DNA of 64,000 nucleotides from assembly GCF_003315415.1 (NCBI RefSeq), contig NZ_QNSB01000006.1:124001-188000 (forward strand). The letters run 5' to 3'. Under the pieces are notes generated by a model, which was not told the origin of the DNA, did no database searches, and saw only the letters and a program-made list of their open reading frames with translations. Below, piece after piece: positions 1 to 7,734 of this stretch. The DNA comes from Brevibacterium sanguinis. Its GTDB lineage: Bacteria > Actinomycetota > Actinomycetes > Actinomycetales > Brevibacteriaceae. A program made the position numbers and the translations under genes. Every line of letters starts with the position of its first letter. Position 1 is the stretch's first letter.

Positions 1-588
1 CGCCGAGGTGTTCGTCCGCACGAGGGAGGGGTGGGCGTTGCCGATGGTGTCGGCGATGCCGATCGCCGCCGCTCCGGCGTCGACGAAGGGCCGCAGCACC
101 TCGACGAGGTTCTCGGCCGGGGTGATCCCGTCGAAGGGGCAGATGAAGCTCACCGCGGTGGTGATGTCGAAGCGGATGCCGTGGTCGCGGGCGCAGTCGG
201 CGGCGTCGAGCAGTCGCTCGGTGGCCTGGGCGATCGGGGCGTCGGAGTTCGCGCGGGAATGGCCCTCGGAGGCGGAGAGGACGAGCTTGATGTTCTTCGC
301 CCCGGCGTCGGCGGCGCGTTCGGCGCCCTTGCGGTTGAAGACGAGCGTGAAGAACTCGACGCCGTCGTCCTCGTACGGGCGGAGCCGGGTGAGGAGGTCG
401 TCAGTGTCCGCCATCTGCGGGACCTTCTTCGGGTTGACGAAGGACCCGACCTCGATCTGCCGCAGTCCGGCGGCGATGAGCCGCTGGGCCAGGCGCACCT
501 TGACGTCGGTGGGCACCATGGCCTTCTCGATCTGCAGCCCGTCGCGCAGAGTGGTGTCGAGGATCGTGACCGCCTGTGGCCGAACCAT
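1..588 (-). CDS. Hydroxymethylglutaryl-CoA lyase family protein, 3' end cut by window edge
   Basis: The visible 196 residues are the N-terminal two thirds of a DRE-TIM metallolyase (HMG-CoA lyase type, usually about 300 aa). The start shows the family signature LDTTLRDGLQ near residue 10, the segment IEVGSFVNPKKVPQMADTD, and the later strand AIGIADTIGNAHP. HMG-CoA lyases split (3S)-HMG-CoA to acetoacetate and acetyl-CoA in leucine breakdown; relatives split citramalyl-CoA or other 3-hydroxyacyl-CoA esters. The ATG at 588 follows a strong AAGGAG box with 5-nt spacing. It lies 105 nt downstream of a CoA-transferase on the same strand, so the pair probably activates and then cleaves a hydroxy-acid as its CoA ester. 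The exact substrate cannot be read from the sequence. Confidence 0.85.
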   Translation of the reverse strand, partial: MVRPQAVTILDTTLRDGLQIEKAMVPTDVKVRLAQRLIAAGLRQIEVGSFVNPKKVPQMADTDDLLTRLRPYEDDGVEFFTLVFNRKGAERAADAGAKNIKLVLSASEGHSRANSDAPIAQATERLLDAADCARDHGIRFDITTAVSFICPFDGITPAENLVEVLRPFVDAGAAAIGIADTIGNAHPSLVRTNTSA

Positions 589-693
589 TCGTGCTCCTTG
601 CCGGAAGACCTCAGTCCCGGTCCGTGGGATCGAGGAGGTGATGGGCGGGCGCTTCTTCGCGCGCCCTACCCATGAATAGCACAGAGCTCCCGG

Positions 694-2133
694 TCAGCGG
701 TACATCAGAGGGTCGGATCGTGAGAACAGGGCGCGAACTGGCTGCAGTTGGTCCCGTTTAACGGGACCGGGCTGGATGGTCGTCGGCTCTTCCTCGTCCG
801 TGCGTCCCAGGCCGAGCCGGGCGAGCACTTCGGCGGTGTGCTCGCCGAGGTCGGGGCCGAGGTGATCGATGGGCAGCGAGCGGCCGCCGATGACGGGAGT
901 GATGCCGGGGAAGGCGACGTCGTGCAGGGTCTCCTCGCCCGTCGAGACGTCGAGGTGCTGGATCATCCCGCGGGCCGCGAGCTGCTCGTCGGCGACGAGG
1001 TCCTCGGCGGTGCTGATCGGCCCGGCGGGCACCTCGGCGGCCTCCATGACCTCGAGGACCTCGGCGACCTCGCGGTCGGCGCACCACCGGCCGATCGCCT
1101 CGTCGAGGTCGTCTCGCCTCCTCCAGCGTCCCGCATTGGTCTGCAGCTCGGGATCCTCGGCGAGGTCGGGACGGTCGATGGCGGTCATCAGTCGCTTGAA
1201 GATGGCGTCGCCGTTGCCCGCGATGACGACCGACTTCCCGCCGGCGCAGAGGTACCCGTTCGACGGGGCGATGCCCTCCATCCGGCCCCCGGTGCGGGTC
1301 CTCACCTCGCCGAACGCCGAATGGTCGGGGACGAGGGATTCCATGACGGAGAACATCGCCTCGTTGAGGGCGACGTCGATCGCGCGGTCGGCCAATGACG
1401 GGCGGTCACGGGGAGCCGCCGCGGCGGTCGAGGGATCGTGGGCAGTCGCCTCGGCGGTCAAGGCATCATGGGCAGCCGCCTCGGCGATGGCCCTTCTCCG
1501 GCGCTCCCGGTCGAAGAGCATCATGCACGCACCGAACGCGGCCTGCATTCCCGCGATCGAATCGCCGATCGAGACGCCCACGCGCACGGGCGGGCGATCG
1601 GGGTCGCCGACGAGCTCCCGGAAGCCGGAGTACCCCTCGGCGACGGCGGCGAAGCCGGGACGCGCCGACATCGGGCCGGTCTGGCCGAAGGCGGAGATGC
1701 GCACGAGGACGACCTCGGGGTTGACCTCCTCGAGGACGTCGGGGCCGAGCCCCCACCTCTCGAGGGTGCCCGGGCGGAAGTTCTCGAGCACGATGTCGCT
1801 GCGACGCACGAGTTCGAGCACCGCCTCGCGCCCCTCGTCGGACCGCAGGTCGAGGACGACGGACTTCTTGTTCCGGTTGATCGTCCGGTAGAGCAGCGAG
1901 GTGGTGCCGCGTTTGAGCCGCCAGTTGCGCAGTTCGTCGCCGGTGCCGGGGCGTTCGATCTTGATGACCTCGGCGCCGAAGTCGGCGAGCATGCGACCGG
2001 CAGTCGGAGCCGCGATGTAGTTGCCGAGCTCGAGGACGCGCACTCCGCGCAGCGGTCGGAGTTCGTCGTGCTCCGCCGGATGTTCGGCCGTGTCACGGCG
2101 CTCCTCGTGCTCTGCGCTTCTGTCGGCATCCAT
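694..2133 (-). CDS. CaiB/BaiF (class III) CoA-transferase
   Basis: Predicted 479 aa. The N-terminal half carries the class III CoA-transferase pattern: LRGVRVLELGNYIAAPTAGRMLADFGAEVIKIE, continued by the GTGDELRNW region, and NKKSVVLDLRSDEG, VLENFRPGTLERWGLG and VRISAFGQTGP further on. The family moves CoA between carboxylic acids through an aspartyl-CoA thioester. ATG 2133 is chosen because AAGGAGG lies 5 nt upstream; longer in-frame extension lacks family similarity. The protein is longer than the usual 380-410 aa because of an alanine-rich insert of about 35 residues in mid-protein, encoded by a 30-bp tandem repeat. It probably forms an operon with the downstream HMG-CoA-lyase-type gene and would supply its CoA ester. 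Confidence 0.85.
   Translation of the reverse strand: MDADRSAEHEERRDTAEHPAEHDELRPLRGVRVLELGNYIAAPTAGRMLADFGAEVIKIERPGTGDELRNWRLKRGTTSLLYRTINRNKKSVVLDLRSDEGREAVLELVRRSDIVLENFRPGTLERWGLGPDVLEEVNPEVVLVRISAFGQTGPMSARPGFAAVAEGYSGFRELVGDPDRPPVRVGVSIGDSIAGMQAAFGACMMLFDRERRRRAIAEAAAHDALTAEATAHDPSTAAAAPRDRPSLADRAIDVALNEAMFSVMESLVPDHSAFGEVRTRTGGRMEGIAPSNGYLCAGGKSVVIAGNGDAIFKRLMTAIDRPDLAEDPELQTNAGRWRRRDDLDEAIGRWCADREVAEVLEVMEAAEVPAGPISTAEDLVADEQLAARGMIQHLDVSTGEETLHDVAFPGITPVIGGRSLPIDHLGPDLGEHTAEVLARLGLGRTDEEEPTTIQPGPVKRDQLQPVRALFSRSDPLMYR
1427..1486. repeat. 30-bp tandem repeat inside the CoA-transferase gene
   Basis: Two 30-bp units (1427-1456 and 1457-1486) differ at a few positions, and a shorter decayed unit lies at 1405-1426. 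The unit length is a multiple of three, so the repeat stays in frame and encodes a decapeptide of the type AEA(A/T)AHD(A/P)(L/S)T. Each full unit ends in the decamer CGCCTCGGCG. Confidence 0.85.
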
Positions 2134-2443
2134 GTCGACCTCCTTCGTCCGTGGCTTCGTCGACATCGTGCCAGATCGTCGTCCTCCCGCGCGTCGGTCA
2201 TCCGCATTGTCAGACGCCGCTGCGGTGCCCCGCGGGGAGGATAGCCCGCGAGCATCACGGTCCGACGACGATAACTTGAGCAGTGAGTGGGAAGATCCTG
2301 AGAAACATGAACGCACTCTGAGTCTTCTGAAAACATCGTGTAATAAACCGCCCTCGCTGTTGCGTTCCCCTGCGGCGGTGCCGAAGACTGACGGCCAAGT
2401 CGCGACAATCGCGGCGGTCATCCACCACCAAGGAGGCATCACC
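2134..2443. other. Divergent intergenic region, 310 bp
   Basis: This stretch separates the CoA-transferase (minus) from the MT0933-like gene (plus). Its middle part, about 2270-2352, is clearly AT-richer than its surroundings and contains TAATAAA at 2341-2347, the likely location of the divergent promoters. I cannot place -35 and -10 boxes with confidence and see no convincing gene. Confidence 0.5.
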
Positions 2444-2686
2444 ATGGGTATCGAAGACTACGCAAACCAGGCGAAGGACGCGCTCAACTCCGAGCAGGGC
2501 CAGGAATTCGCGAACCAGGGCCTGGACCGGGCGGCCGATGCGGCAGACAACGCCACCGGCGGAGAGCACTCCGACCACATCCAGCAGGGACGCGACGCCG
2601 CGGGTGACTTCCTCGGTGGTGGCGGCGACAGCGGCCAGCCCGAAGAGGGCTCCGAGGGCGACGGCGGCTTCGGCGAGCAGCGCTGA
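2444..2686 (+). CDS. Small acidic MT0933-like (antitoxin-family) protein
   Basis: Predicted 80 aa, beginning MGIEDYANQAKDAL and continuing with a helical region rich in Asp, Ala, Gln and Asn, then a Gly/Glu/Ser-rich acidic tail. This is the pattern of the MT0933-like family (Rv0909 in Mycobacterium tuberculosis), which is annotated as an antitoxin by association; no toxin partner is adjacent here. ATG 2444 has the best ribosome binding site in the area, AAGGAGG with 7-nt spacing. A long GC stem-loop follows the stop, so this is a single-gene transcript. A stress-induced CsbD-like role is an alternative. Function is therefore weakly supported, but the gene itself looks real. Confidence 0.75.
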   Translation: MGIEDYANQAKDALNSEQGQEFANQGLDRAADAADNATGGEHSDHIQQGRDAAGDFLGGGGDSGQPEEGSEGDGGFGEQR

Positions 2687-2705
2687 CCCGCACCTGAGGC
2701 ACTGA

Positions 2706-2735
2706 GGGGCCGGAGCTTCGCACAGCTCCGGCCCC
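2706..2735 (+). terminator. Stem-loop terminator after the MT0933-like gene
   Basis: A perfect 12-bp stem (GGGGCCGGAGCT / AGCTCCGGCCCC) with a 6-nt loop lies 20 nt after the stop codon and is followed by a pyrimidine-rich TCTCCT. The next gene is convergent, so it may work in both directions. Confidence 0.8.
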
Positions 2736-2792
2736 TCTCCTGTGTCCGCCGGTCGCGGTCGATCGTCTTCGGGCACCTCGTCGGTGGTCCGG

Positions 2793-2838
2793 CCCGTGGT
2801 CAGTCGGCGACGCGCGACCCGTGGTCAGTCGGCGACGC
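2793..2838. repeat. 21-bp direct repeat, period 25 bp, next to a stop codon
   Basis: Identical 21-bp copies lie at 2793-2813 and 2818-2838. On the minus strand each repeats the sequence around the stop codon of the neighbouring hydrolase (reading Val-x-Asp-stop), so the end of that gene appears to have been copied twice into its 3' flank. Confidence 0.8.
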
Positions 2839-2848
2839 CGCCGCATGG

Positions 2849-3700
2849 TCAGTCCGTGACCGTGACCAGCTGCCGGTGGCGGCCGAGACCGTCGATCTCG
2901 ATCTCGACGACGTCGCCATCGGCGAGGTAGGGGAACCTGCCGGACATCGCCACTCCCTGGGGCGTCCCGGTGAGGATGAGGTCGCCGGGCTCGAACGCCA
3001 TCGCCTGGCTGAGCTGGTGGACGATCTCGCCGACGGAGAAGATGAGGTCACGGGTGGTCGACTCCTGCCGGACCTCCCCGTTGACCCAGCTGCGGATGCC
3101 GAGGGATCGGGTGTCCACCTCGGCGGCGGGGCGCAGGACCGGTCCCAGCGGCGTGAAGCCGGGGAGGTTCTTGCCCTTGGACCACTGCCCGCCCGATTCC
3201 TCGATCTGGAGCCTGCGCTCGGACAGATCGTTGGCGAGGACGTAGCCGGCCACGTGGTCGAGGGCCTCCTCCGCCGAGGCGACGCGGAAGGCAGGGGTGC
3301 CGATGACGAGCCCCAGCTCGACCTCCCAGTCGGTCTTGGTCGCGTAGGGCGGGAGGACGAGGGCGTCGTGGGGTCCGACGATCGTCGAGGGCATCTTGAA
3401 GAAGACGACGGGGGCCGTGGGCGGTTCAGCACCGGCCTCGCGGGCGTGCTCGGCGTAGTTCATCCCCACGCACACGACCGACGAGGGTCGGGCGATCGGC
3501 GCGCCGATGCGCATGTCCGCCGCGCCGTCGAGCACCGGCAGCTCTCCTGCGGCCAGCGCCGCCTCGACCTTCTCGATGCCGCCGTCGGCGAAGAACGCCG
3601 AGTCGATGTCACCGGTGAGGGGGCGCAGATCGAAGTAGGTCTCGTTGCTGTGGACGGCCGGGATCTCTTGGCCGATCGGTCCCAAACGCAGTATCTCCAT
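2849..3700 (-). CDS. Fumarylacetoacetate hydrolase family protein
   Basis: Predicted 283 aa, typical for the family. The catalytic fold is recognisable by VVCVGMNYAEHAREAG, the segment PVVFFKMPSTIVGP and the metal-ligand strand DWEVELGLVIG, followed by the KGKNLPGFTPLGP and LILTGTPQGVAM regions seen in acylpyruvate and oxalocrotonate-type hydrolases. These enzymes hydrolyse C-C bonds in, or decarboxylate, diketo acids with Mg2+. ATG 3700 follows AGGAAGGG at 6-8 nt. The gene stands alone between convergent and co-directional neighbours, so its pathway is not set by context. The substrate is unknown. Confidence 0.85.
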   Translation of the reverse strand: MEILRLGPIGQEIPAVHSNETYFDLRPLTGDIDSAFFADGGIEKVEAALAAGELPVLDGAADMRIGAPIARPSSVVCVGMNYAEHAREAGAEPPTAPVVFFKMPSTIVGPHDALVLPPYATKTDWEVELGLVIGTPAFRVASAEEALDHVAGYVLANDLSERRLQIEESGGQWSKGKNLPGFTPLGPVLRPAAEVDTRSLGIRSWVNGEVRQESTTRDLIFSVGEIVHQLSQAMAFEPGDLILTGTPQGVAMSGRFPYLADGDVVEIEIDGLGRHRQLVTVTD

Positions 3701-3832
3701 ACGGTTCCCTTCCTGTGTCCGCACAGGCCTGTCGGGCCTGAGTCGCGGCCACGGCCGGGACGGGAACTCGCATTGCGCTGCCCTGCGTCACCTCCACCGC
3801 ACCGTGGTCGCACTCCTCACCGTAGTGGTATC

Positions 3833-3853
3833 CCATTCTCCAAGTTGGAATGG
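3833..3853. promoter_or_regulatory. Overlapping dyads upstream of the FAH-family gene
   Basis: Two interleaved inverted repeats are visible: CCATTC-N9-GAATGG (3833-3853) and TCCAA-G-TTGGA (3839-3849). They lie in the 269-bp non-coding stretch 3701-3969 in front of the hydrolase. This may be an operator; no regulator gene is adjacent, and I could not define the promoter. Confidence 0.35.
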
Positions 3854-3969
3854 TTCAAGAATTGGACACGTTCTTTGTCGGCACCAGCAGAACCTGGACT
3901 GCGCCTGCGCGAAGGCTGAGCTTCAGAATCCGACCTACCCGGCCCCCTTCAAGCCCAACAGCGCGCGGC

Positions 3970-4899
3970 TCAGCCCCTGCCGGGGCCGAGCACTCCGGCG
4001 GAGTAGTCCTCCTTCGCCCGGCGCGGGACGACGACGACCGGCACCGGCGAGTTCTGGAGGATCTTCACCGCGTGCGACCCGAGCGCCACTCTCTTGAGGA
4101 CGCCGAGGCCGGAGGATCCGAGCATCATCACCTCGGGCTCGTCCCAGCTGACGCCGCCCAGCGCCTGCCCCCAGCTCGCACCGGTCCCGACTTCGACGTC
4201 GACGGACTCGGGCCGTGCCGGAAGCTGCTCGATCTCACTGAGGATCTCGGCGATGTCCTCGCGGATCGTCGCCTTCCACTCGTCGATGAGCTTCGCCTCG
4301 ACCTCGAGGCCGATGCCCGCCGCGGAGAGCACCCGCGACCGCGGGGCGAATGAGGCGATCCGCAACGGCACACCCGCCTCGGCGGCGACGACGGCGGCAC
4401 CGAGGATCAGCTCCGCCGAGGTGGACGAACCGCTGTACGCGGCGGTGATCCTCTGCAGCCGCGCCCCCGCCTCGGCGGTGAATCCCTCCGGTGCCAAGGC
4501 GACGGGAAGCTCAGCGGAGTGGAGGAGACCCGACGACACCGATCCCAGGTGGACCCGGTCGGCGGGGCCGTCGGCGGCGGGACCGACGACGAGCCGGAGG
4601 GCTTCGAGCCTCTCGCACATCTCGAGCAGCCCGCGGCGGGAGGACACCGCGTCGTGGACATGGGTTGCGACCACGACATCATCAGGGACCAGTGAGCGGG
4701 CCTCGTCGAGCGACTCGCGAGCGAGTCTGCGGATGTGCGCCTGGTAGTCGGCGCCGACGCTGATCCGGCCCGGGGGCCAGGCGGCGGAGTTGATCGACGC
4801 CAGGTCGAGGTCCTGCGAGTAGGAGCGGGCCAGGACGATGCCCAGCTCGAGCGCCGCCCGGTTGTCCTGACCGGGGGCGATTCCGACGACGATGCTCAC
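3970..4899 (-). CDS. Tandem-domain universal stress protein
   Basis: Predicted 309 aa with two UspA domains (about residues 1-140 and 150-300). The second ends with the ATP-binding pattern G-x2-G-x9-G-S (GSSG, then GSHAVKIL) followed by the strand SPVPVVVVPR. UspA proteins bind ATP and modulate stress tolerance. The start is a GTG at 4899 that overlaps the stop of the upstream permease as GTGA, so the two are translationally coupled. Permease plus UspA pairs are common in actinobacteria, where the Usp domain may sense or gate transport; that role here is inference. The C-terminus has a short Gly-rich tail. Confidence 0.88.
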   Translation of the reverse strand: MSIVVGIAPGQDNRAALELGIVLARSYSQDLDLASINSAAWPPGRISVGADYQAHIRRLARESLDEARSLVPDDVVVATHVHDAVSSRRGLLEMCERLEALRLVVGPAADGPADRVHLGSVSSGLLHSAELPVALAPEGFTAEAGARLQRITAAYSGSSTSAELILGAAVVAAEAGVPLRIASFAPRSRVLSAAGIGLEVEAKLIDEWKATIREDIAEILSEIEQLPARPESVDVEVGTGASWGQALGGVSWDEPEVMMLGSSGLGVLKRVALGSHAVKILQNSPVPVVVVPRRAKEDYSAGVLGPGRG

Positions 4900-6347
4900 A
4901 GCCCATTCCCCTTCGAGTCGCTCCTGCCTGCCGCCTCGGCGGCGGCACGCTCTCGGCCCAGCACCGAGCTCCTGCGTCCGAAGACGAGGTACAGGGCCAG
5001 GACGACAGCGGTCCAGACGAGGAACACGACGATCGTGATCGGCTGCAGGTTGCTGATGATCCAGAAGCAGCCGATGATCGACAGCACCGGCAGGACCGGG
5101 TAGAAGGGGACCTTGAATCCGCGTTCGAGGTCGGGCTCGCGCACGCGCAGGATGATGACCGCCAGCGACACGACGACGAAGGCGACGAGGGTGCCGATGC
5201 TCGTCATCTCGGCGAGGAAGTTGATGGGGATGAAGCCGGCCATGACGGCGATGACCGCGGTGACGACGATCGTGCCCTTGACCGGGGTCAGGGTGCGCGG
5301 GTTGACCTCCTGGAAGAGCCTCGGCATCATGCCGTCGCGCGACATCGTGAAGAGGATGCGGGTCTGGCCGTAGATCGAGACCAGGGTGACCGAGAAGATC
5401 GAGATGACCGCTCCCGCGGCCACGACCGTGCCGGGCCAGGTGGAGCCGACGATGGTCTCGAGGATCGCCGACAGGCCGGCGTCCTGGCCCTCGAACTCCT
5501 CCCACGGCTGCGCGCCGAGCGCGGCGATGGCGACGAGGATGTAGACGGTGGTGACGATGAGCAGCGCGCTGATGAGGGCCAGCGGCATGTTCCGCTTCGG
5601 ATTCTTCGTCTCGTCACCGGCCGTCGCCACGGCATCCATGCCGACGTAACTGAAGAAGATGATGCCCGAGCCGGCGATCACCCCGCTGACCCCGAAGGGC
5701 GCGAAGTCGGAGAAGTTGTCGGCGTTCCAGCCCGTCACCCCGACGCAGACGAAGAAGAGGAGCACGCCGACCTTGGTGCACACCATGATCGTGTTGATGA
5801 CGACGGACTCCCCCGTCCCGCGCACGAGGAGGAAGCAGCACATCGCGAGGAGGAGGATCGCCGGGAGGTTGACGATCCCGCCCTCCTCCGGCGCATAGGC
5901 GAGGGCGTGCAGGATCTCGAACCCGAAGAGGTTGAACAGCAGCTGATTGACGTACTGCGACCAGCCGACCGCGACCGCTGCGCCGGCGACGCCGTACTCG
6001 AGCAGCAGACAGGCCGCGACCCCCATGGCGGGGAGCTCGCCGAGCGTGGCATAGGCATAGGAGTAGGACGAACCGGAGACCGGGACGCTGCCGGCGAGCT
6101 CCGCGTAGCAGATCACCGCCAGTCCGGCCACGATGCCGGCGATGACGAACGACCAGATCACGGCCGGGCCTGCGACGGGAACCGATTCCGACAGGATGAA
6201 GAAGATCCCGGTCCCGATCGTCGATCCCACGCCGATCATCGTCAGGGAGAACAGGCCGATCGTCCGCTTGAGATCGCTGCCCGCCTCCTCGGAGTCCCGG
6301 GGAACGGGTTTCACCCGGAAGAGCTGTTCACGCAAAGTTGCCATCAT
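4896..6347 (-). CDS. APC-superfamily amino acid permease (CAT type)
   Basis: Predicted 483 aa with about 12 hydrophobic segments. The first helix has the APC core GVGSTIGTGIFF, and the next has PAVIWSFVIAGIVAGLAVICYAELA with the conserved YAEL. PVSGSSYSY, then SYVGMDAVATAGDETKNPKRNMP, are typical of the cationic amino acid transporter (YfnA/CAT) branch. It should import an amino acid by proton symport; the substrate is not certain. Two adjacent ATGs occur at 6347 and 6344; the second has better spacing to GGAG. It is coupled to the downstream universal stress protein by a GTGA overlap. The 250 bp upstream hold no other gene. Confidence 0.88.
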   Translation of the reverse strand: MMATLREQLFRVKPVPRDSEEAGSDLKRTIGLFSLTMIGVGSTIGTGIFFILSESVPVAGPAVIWSFVIAGIVAGLAVICYAELAGSVPVSGSSYSYAYATLGELPAMGVAACLLLEYGVAGAAVAVGWSQYVNQLLFNLFGFEILHALAYAPEEGGIVNLPAILLLAMCCFLLVRGTGESVVINTIMVCTKVGVLLFFVCVGVTGWNADNFSDFAPFGVSGVIAGSGIIFFSYVGMDAVATAGDETKNPKRNMPLALISALLIVTTVYILVAIAALGAQPWEEFEGQDAGLSAILETIVGSTWPGTVVAAGAVISIFSVTLVSIYGQTRILFTMSRDGMMPRLFQEVNPRTLTPVKGTIVVTAVIAVMAGFIPINFLAEMTSIGTLVAFVVVSLAVIILRVREPDLERGFKVPFYPVLPVLSIIGCFWIISNLQPITIVVFLVWTAVVLALYLVFGRRSSVLGRERAAAEAAGRSDSKGNGL

Positions 6348-6606
6348 CGTCTCCAGACATCGTCGTCAGTCCCGAGCGCCCGGGTCGGCGGAGTCCGCCG
6401 GCCGCGATTGCCGCCTGCCGGCTGTCGGGCCGCCACCTCGAGGCGCGAGCTTCTCCAACTGTAGGACACTGCCGCGGATCGGCGTCGCTTCGGCGCGAAT
6501 CAGGAGGAGTATCCGGGCGACGCGCCGGGAGCGGCTGCGTGAGTTGCCGCGCGAAAGGCGGCGTGAGTCGGCGTGCAGGCCATGGCACGATGCGGAGGAA
6601 CTTTAT
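6348..6606. other. Divergent intergenic stretch upstream of the permease
   Basis: No gene is supported here. It lies between the APC permease (minus) and the ArsR promoter (plus) and must contain the permease promoter, which I cannot define. Confidence 0.4.
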
Positions 6607-6668
6607 TCAACCAAAAGGTTGACATTGGCGACCGTCGGGCCTAGATTTGTTCTCAACCACAAGGTTGA
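6607..6668 (+). promoter_or_regulatory. ArsR-type promoter with two palindromic operators
   Basis: Operator 1 (6607-6622) reads TCAACC-AAAA-GGTTGA and operator 2 (6653-6668) TCAACC-ACAA-GGTTGA. Between them is a near-consensus promoter: TTGACA at 6619-6624, a 17-bp spacer and TAGATT at 6642-6647. The -35 box is embedded in operator 1, and operator 2 covers the expected transcription start. The ArsR gene starts 15 nt after operator 2, so autorepression is the obvious reading. Confidence 0.85.
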
Positions 6669-6682
6669 TAACAGGAGGCGTC

Positions 6683-7099
6683 ATGGCGGATCAGTTGTCG
6701 AAGGTGTTCGCCGCCCTGGCGGATCCGACACGCAGGGACATCGTGGCCCGGCTCAGTCGCGGAGACGCGACGGTCGGCGAGCTCGCCGAACCATATGACG
6801 TGAGCCTGCAGGCGGTGTCGAAGCACCTCAAGGTCCTCGAGGACTCGGGGCTGGTCACCCGCACCAGGCAGGCCCAGCGCCGACCGGTCCACCTCGAGGA
6901 CAACGTGTTCGATCTGATGACGAAATGGATCGAGCGCTACCAGCGCCAGGCCGAGGAGCGATACCGACGCCTCGACTCCGTACTCGCCCAGATGCAGGCC
7001 GACGAGTCCGACGGCGCTGCCGCTGCCCCCGAGACCCCCACCTCGGCGAAGGCGGGAAGCACCACCTCACAACCGCAGAGAACACGCAAAGGAGCATGA
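6683..7099 (+). CDS. ArsR-family winged-helix repressor
   Basis: Predicted 138 aa. Residues 1-90 form the winged helix: ALADPTRRDIVARLSRGDATVGELAEPYDVSLQAVSKHLKVLEDSGLV, followed by a wing with RTRQAQRRPVHLE. No metal-binding cysteine pair is present, so it belongs to the non-metal ArsR group that is often paired with SRPBCC proteins. The C-terminal 35 residues are Ala/Thr/Pro-rich and probably disordered. ATG 6683 has AGGAGG 4 nt upstream. It ends one base before the SRPBCC gene, and two matching palindromes flank its promoter, so it probably represses itself and its partner. Confidence 0.9.
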   Translation: MADQLSKVFAALADPTRRDIVARLSRGDATVGELAEPYDVSLQAVSKHLKVLEDSGLVTRTRQAQRRPVHLEDNVFDLMTKWIERYQRQAEERYRRLDSVLAQMQADESDGAAAAPETPTSAKAGSTTSQPQRTRKGA

Positions 7100-7100
7100 C

Positions 7101-7613
7101 ATGACCACCACCCCCGAAACCGCAGGCGCCAGCGCTCACCCCACCACGCAGCTCGACGTCCCCGAGGGCACGCAGTCGCTGTCGATCACCCGCGACTTCG
7201 CGGCGACGCCCGCTCAGGTCTTCCGGGCGCACACCGACCCGGAGGTGTTCATCAAGTGGGTCGGCCCGGATTCGATCGCGAGCACGATCCGCGAGTGGAA
7301 CCCGACGACGGGCGGGAACTGGAGCTACGTCTCGACCGACGACTCGGGCGAGTACGGCTTCTACGGGTCGTTCCACGAGGTGCGGGAGAACGAGCGCATC
7401 GTCCAGACCTTCACCTTCGAGGGGTACCCGGACGGCGTCAACCTCGAGATCCTCACCCTCACCGATCTCGGCGACGGCCGGACCCGGCTGCAGTCGACGG
7501 CGGTCTTCGACTCGGTCGAGTCCCGCGACGGCATGGTCGCCTCCGGCATGGAGACGGGCATCGTCGAGGGCTACAACAAGCTCGACACGATGTTCGCGAA
7601 CGGGGAGATCTGA
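7101..7613 (+). CDS. SRPBCC (AHSA1-like) domain protein
   Basis: Predicted 170 aa with the Bet v 1-like fold of the AHSA1 group: the strand SITRDFAATPAQVFRAHTDPEVFIKWVGP and later GFYGSFHEVRENERIVQTFTFEG are typical. These proteins have a hydrophobic cavity for small ligands or act as chaperone cofactors; no enzyme activity can be assigned. AAAGGAG precedes the ATG by 6 nt. It is the second gene of the ArsR operon, an arrangement seen widely in actinobacteria and suggesting that ArsR senses a molecule handled by this protein. Confidence 0.88.
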   Translation: MTTTPETAGASAHPTTQLDVPEGTQSLSITRDFAATPAQVFRAHTDPEVFIKWVGPDSIASTIREWNPTTGGNWSYVSTDDSGEYGFYGSFHEVRENERIVQTFTFEGYPDGVNLEILTLTDLGDGRTRLQSTAVFDSVESRDGMVASGMETGIVEGYNKLDTMFANGEI

Positions 7614-7668
7614 GAACAGACCGCCCGGGCTGACCGGCGGTCGGCCCGAGCGTCACGGACTCCTCCCT

Positions 7669-7734
7669 TGAATCGACCCGACGTCACAGATTCGACCCGG
7701 CGCCGGGTCGAATCTGTGACGTCGGGTCGATTCA
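7669..7734. repeat. 66-bp perfect palindrome between convergent genes
   Basis: The left half 7669-7701 is the exact reverse complement of 7702-7734, with no loop. The right end contains the TGA stop of the minus-strand gamma-glutamyltransferase (7732-7734). It sits between two convergent genes and could terminate both, but it is much longer than needed and lacks a U-tract. Confidence 0.95.

Noticed and set aside
2849-2851. A further gene in the 2.70-2.85 kb gap
   Set aside because: The gap holds only the terminator hairpin and the stop-context repeats.
4896-5505. N-terminal extension of the universal stress protein into the permease region
   Set aside because: The extension is the permease read in another frame (Arg/His/Pro-rich). 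The GTG at 4899 with GTGA overlap is the natural start.
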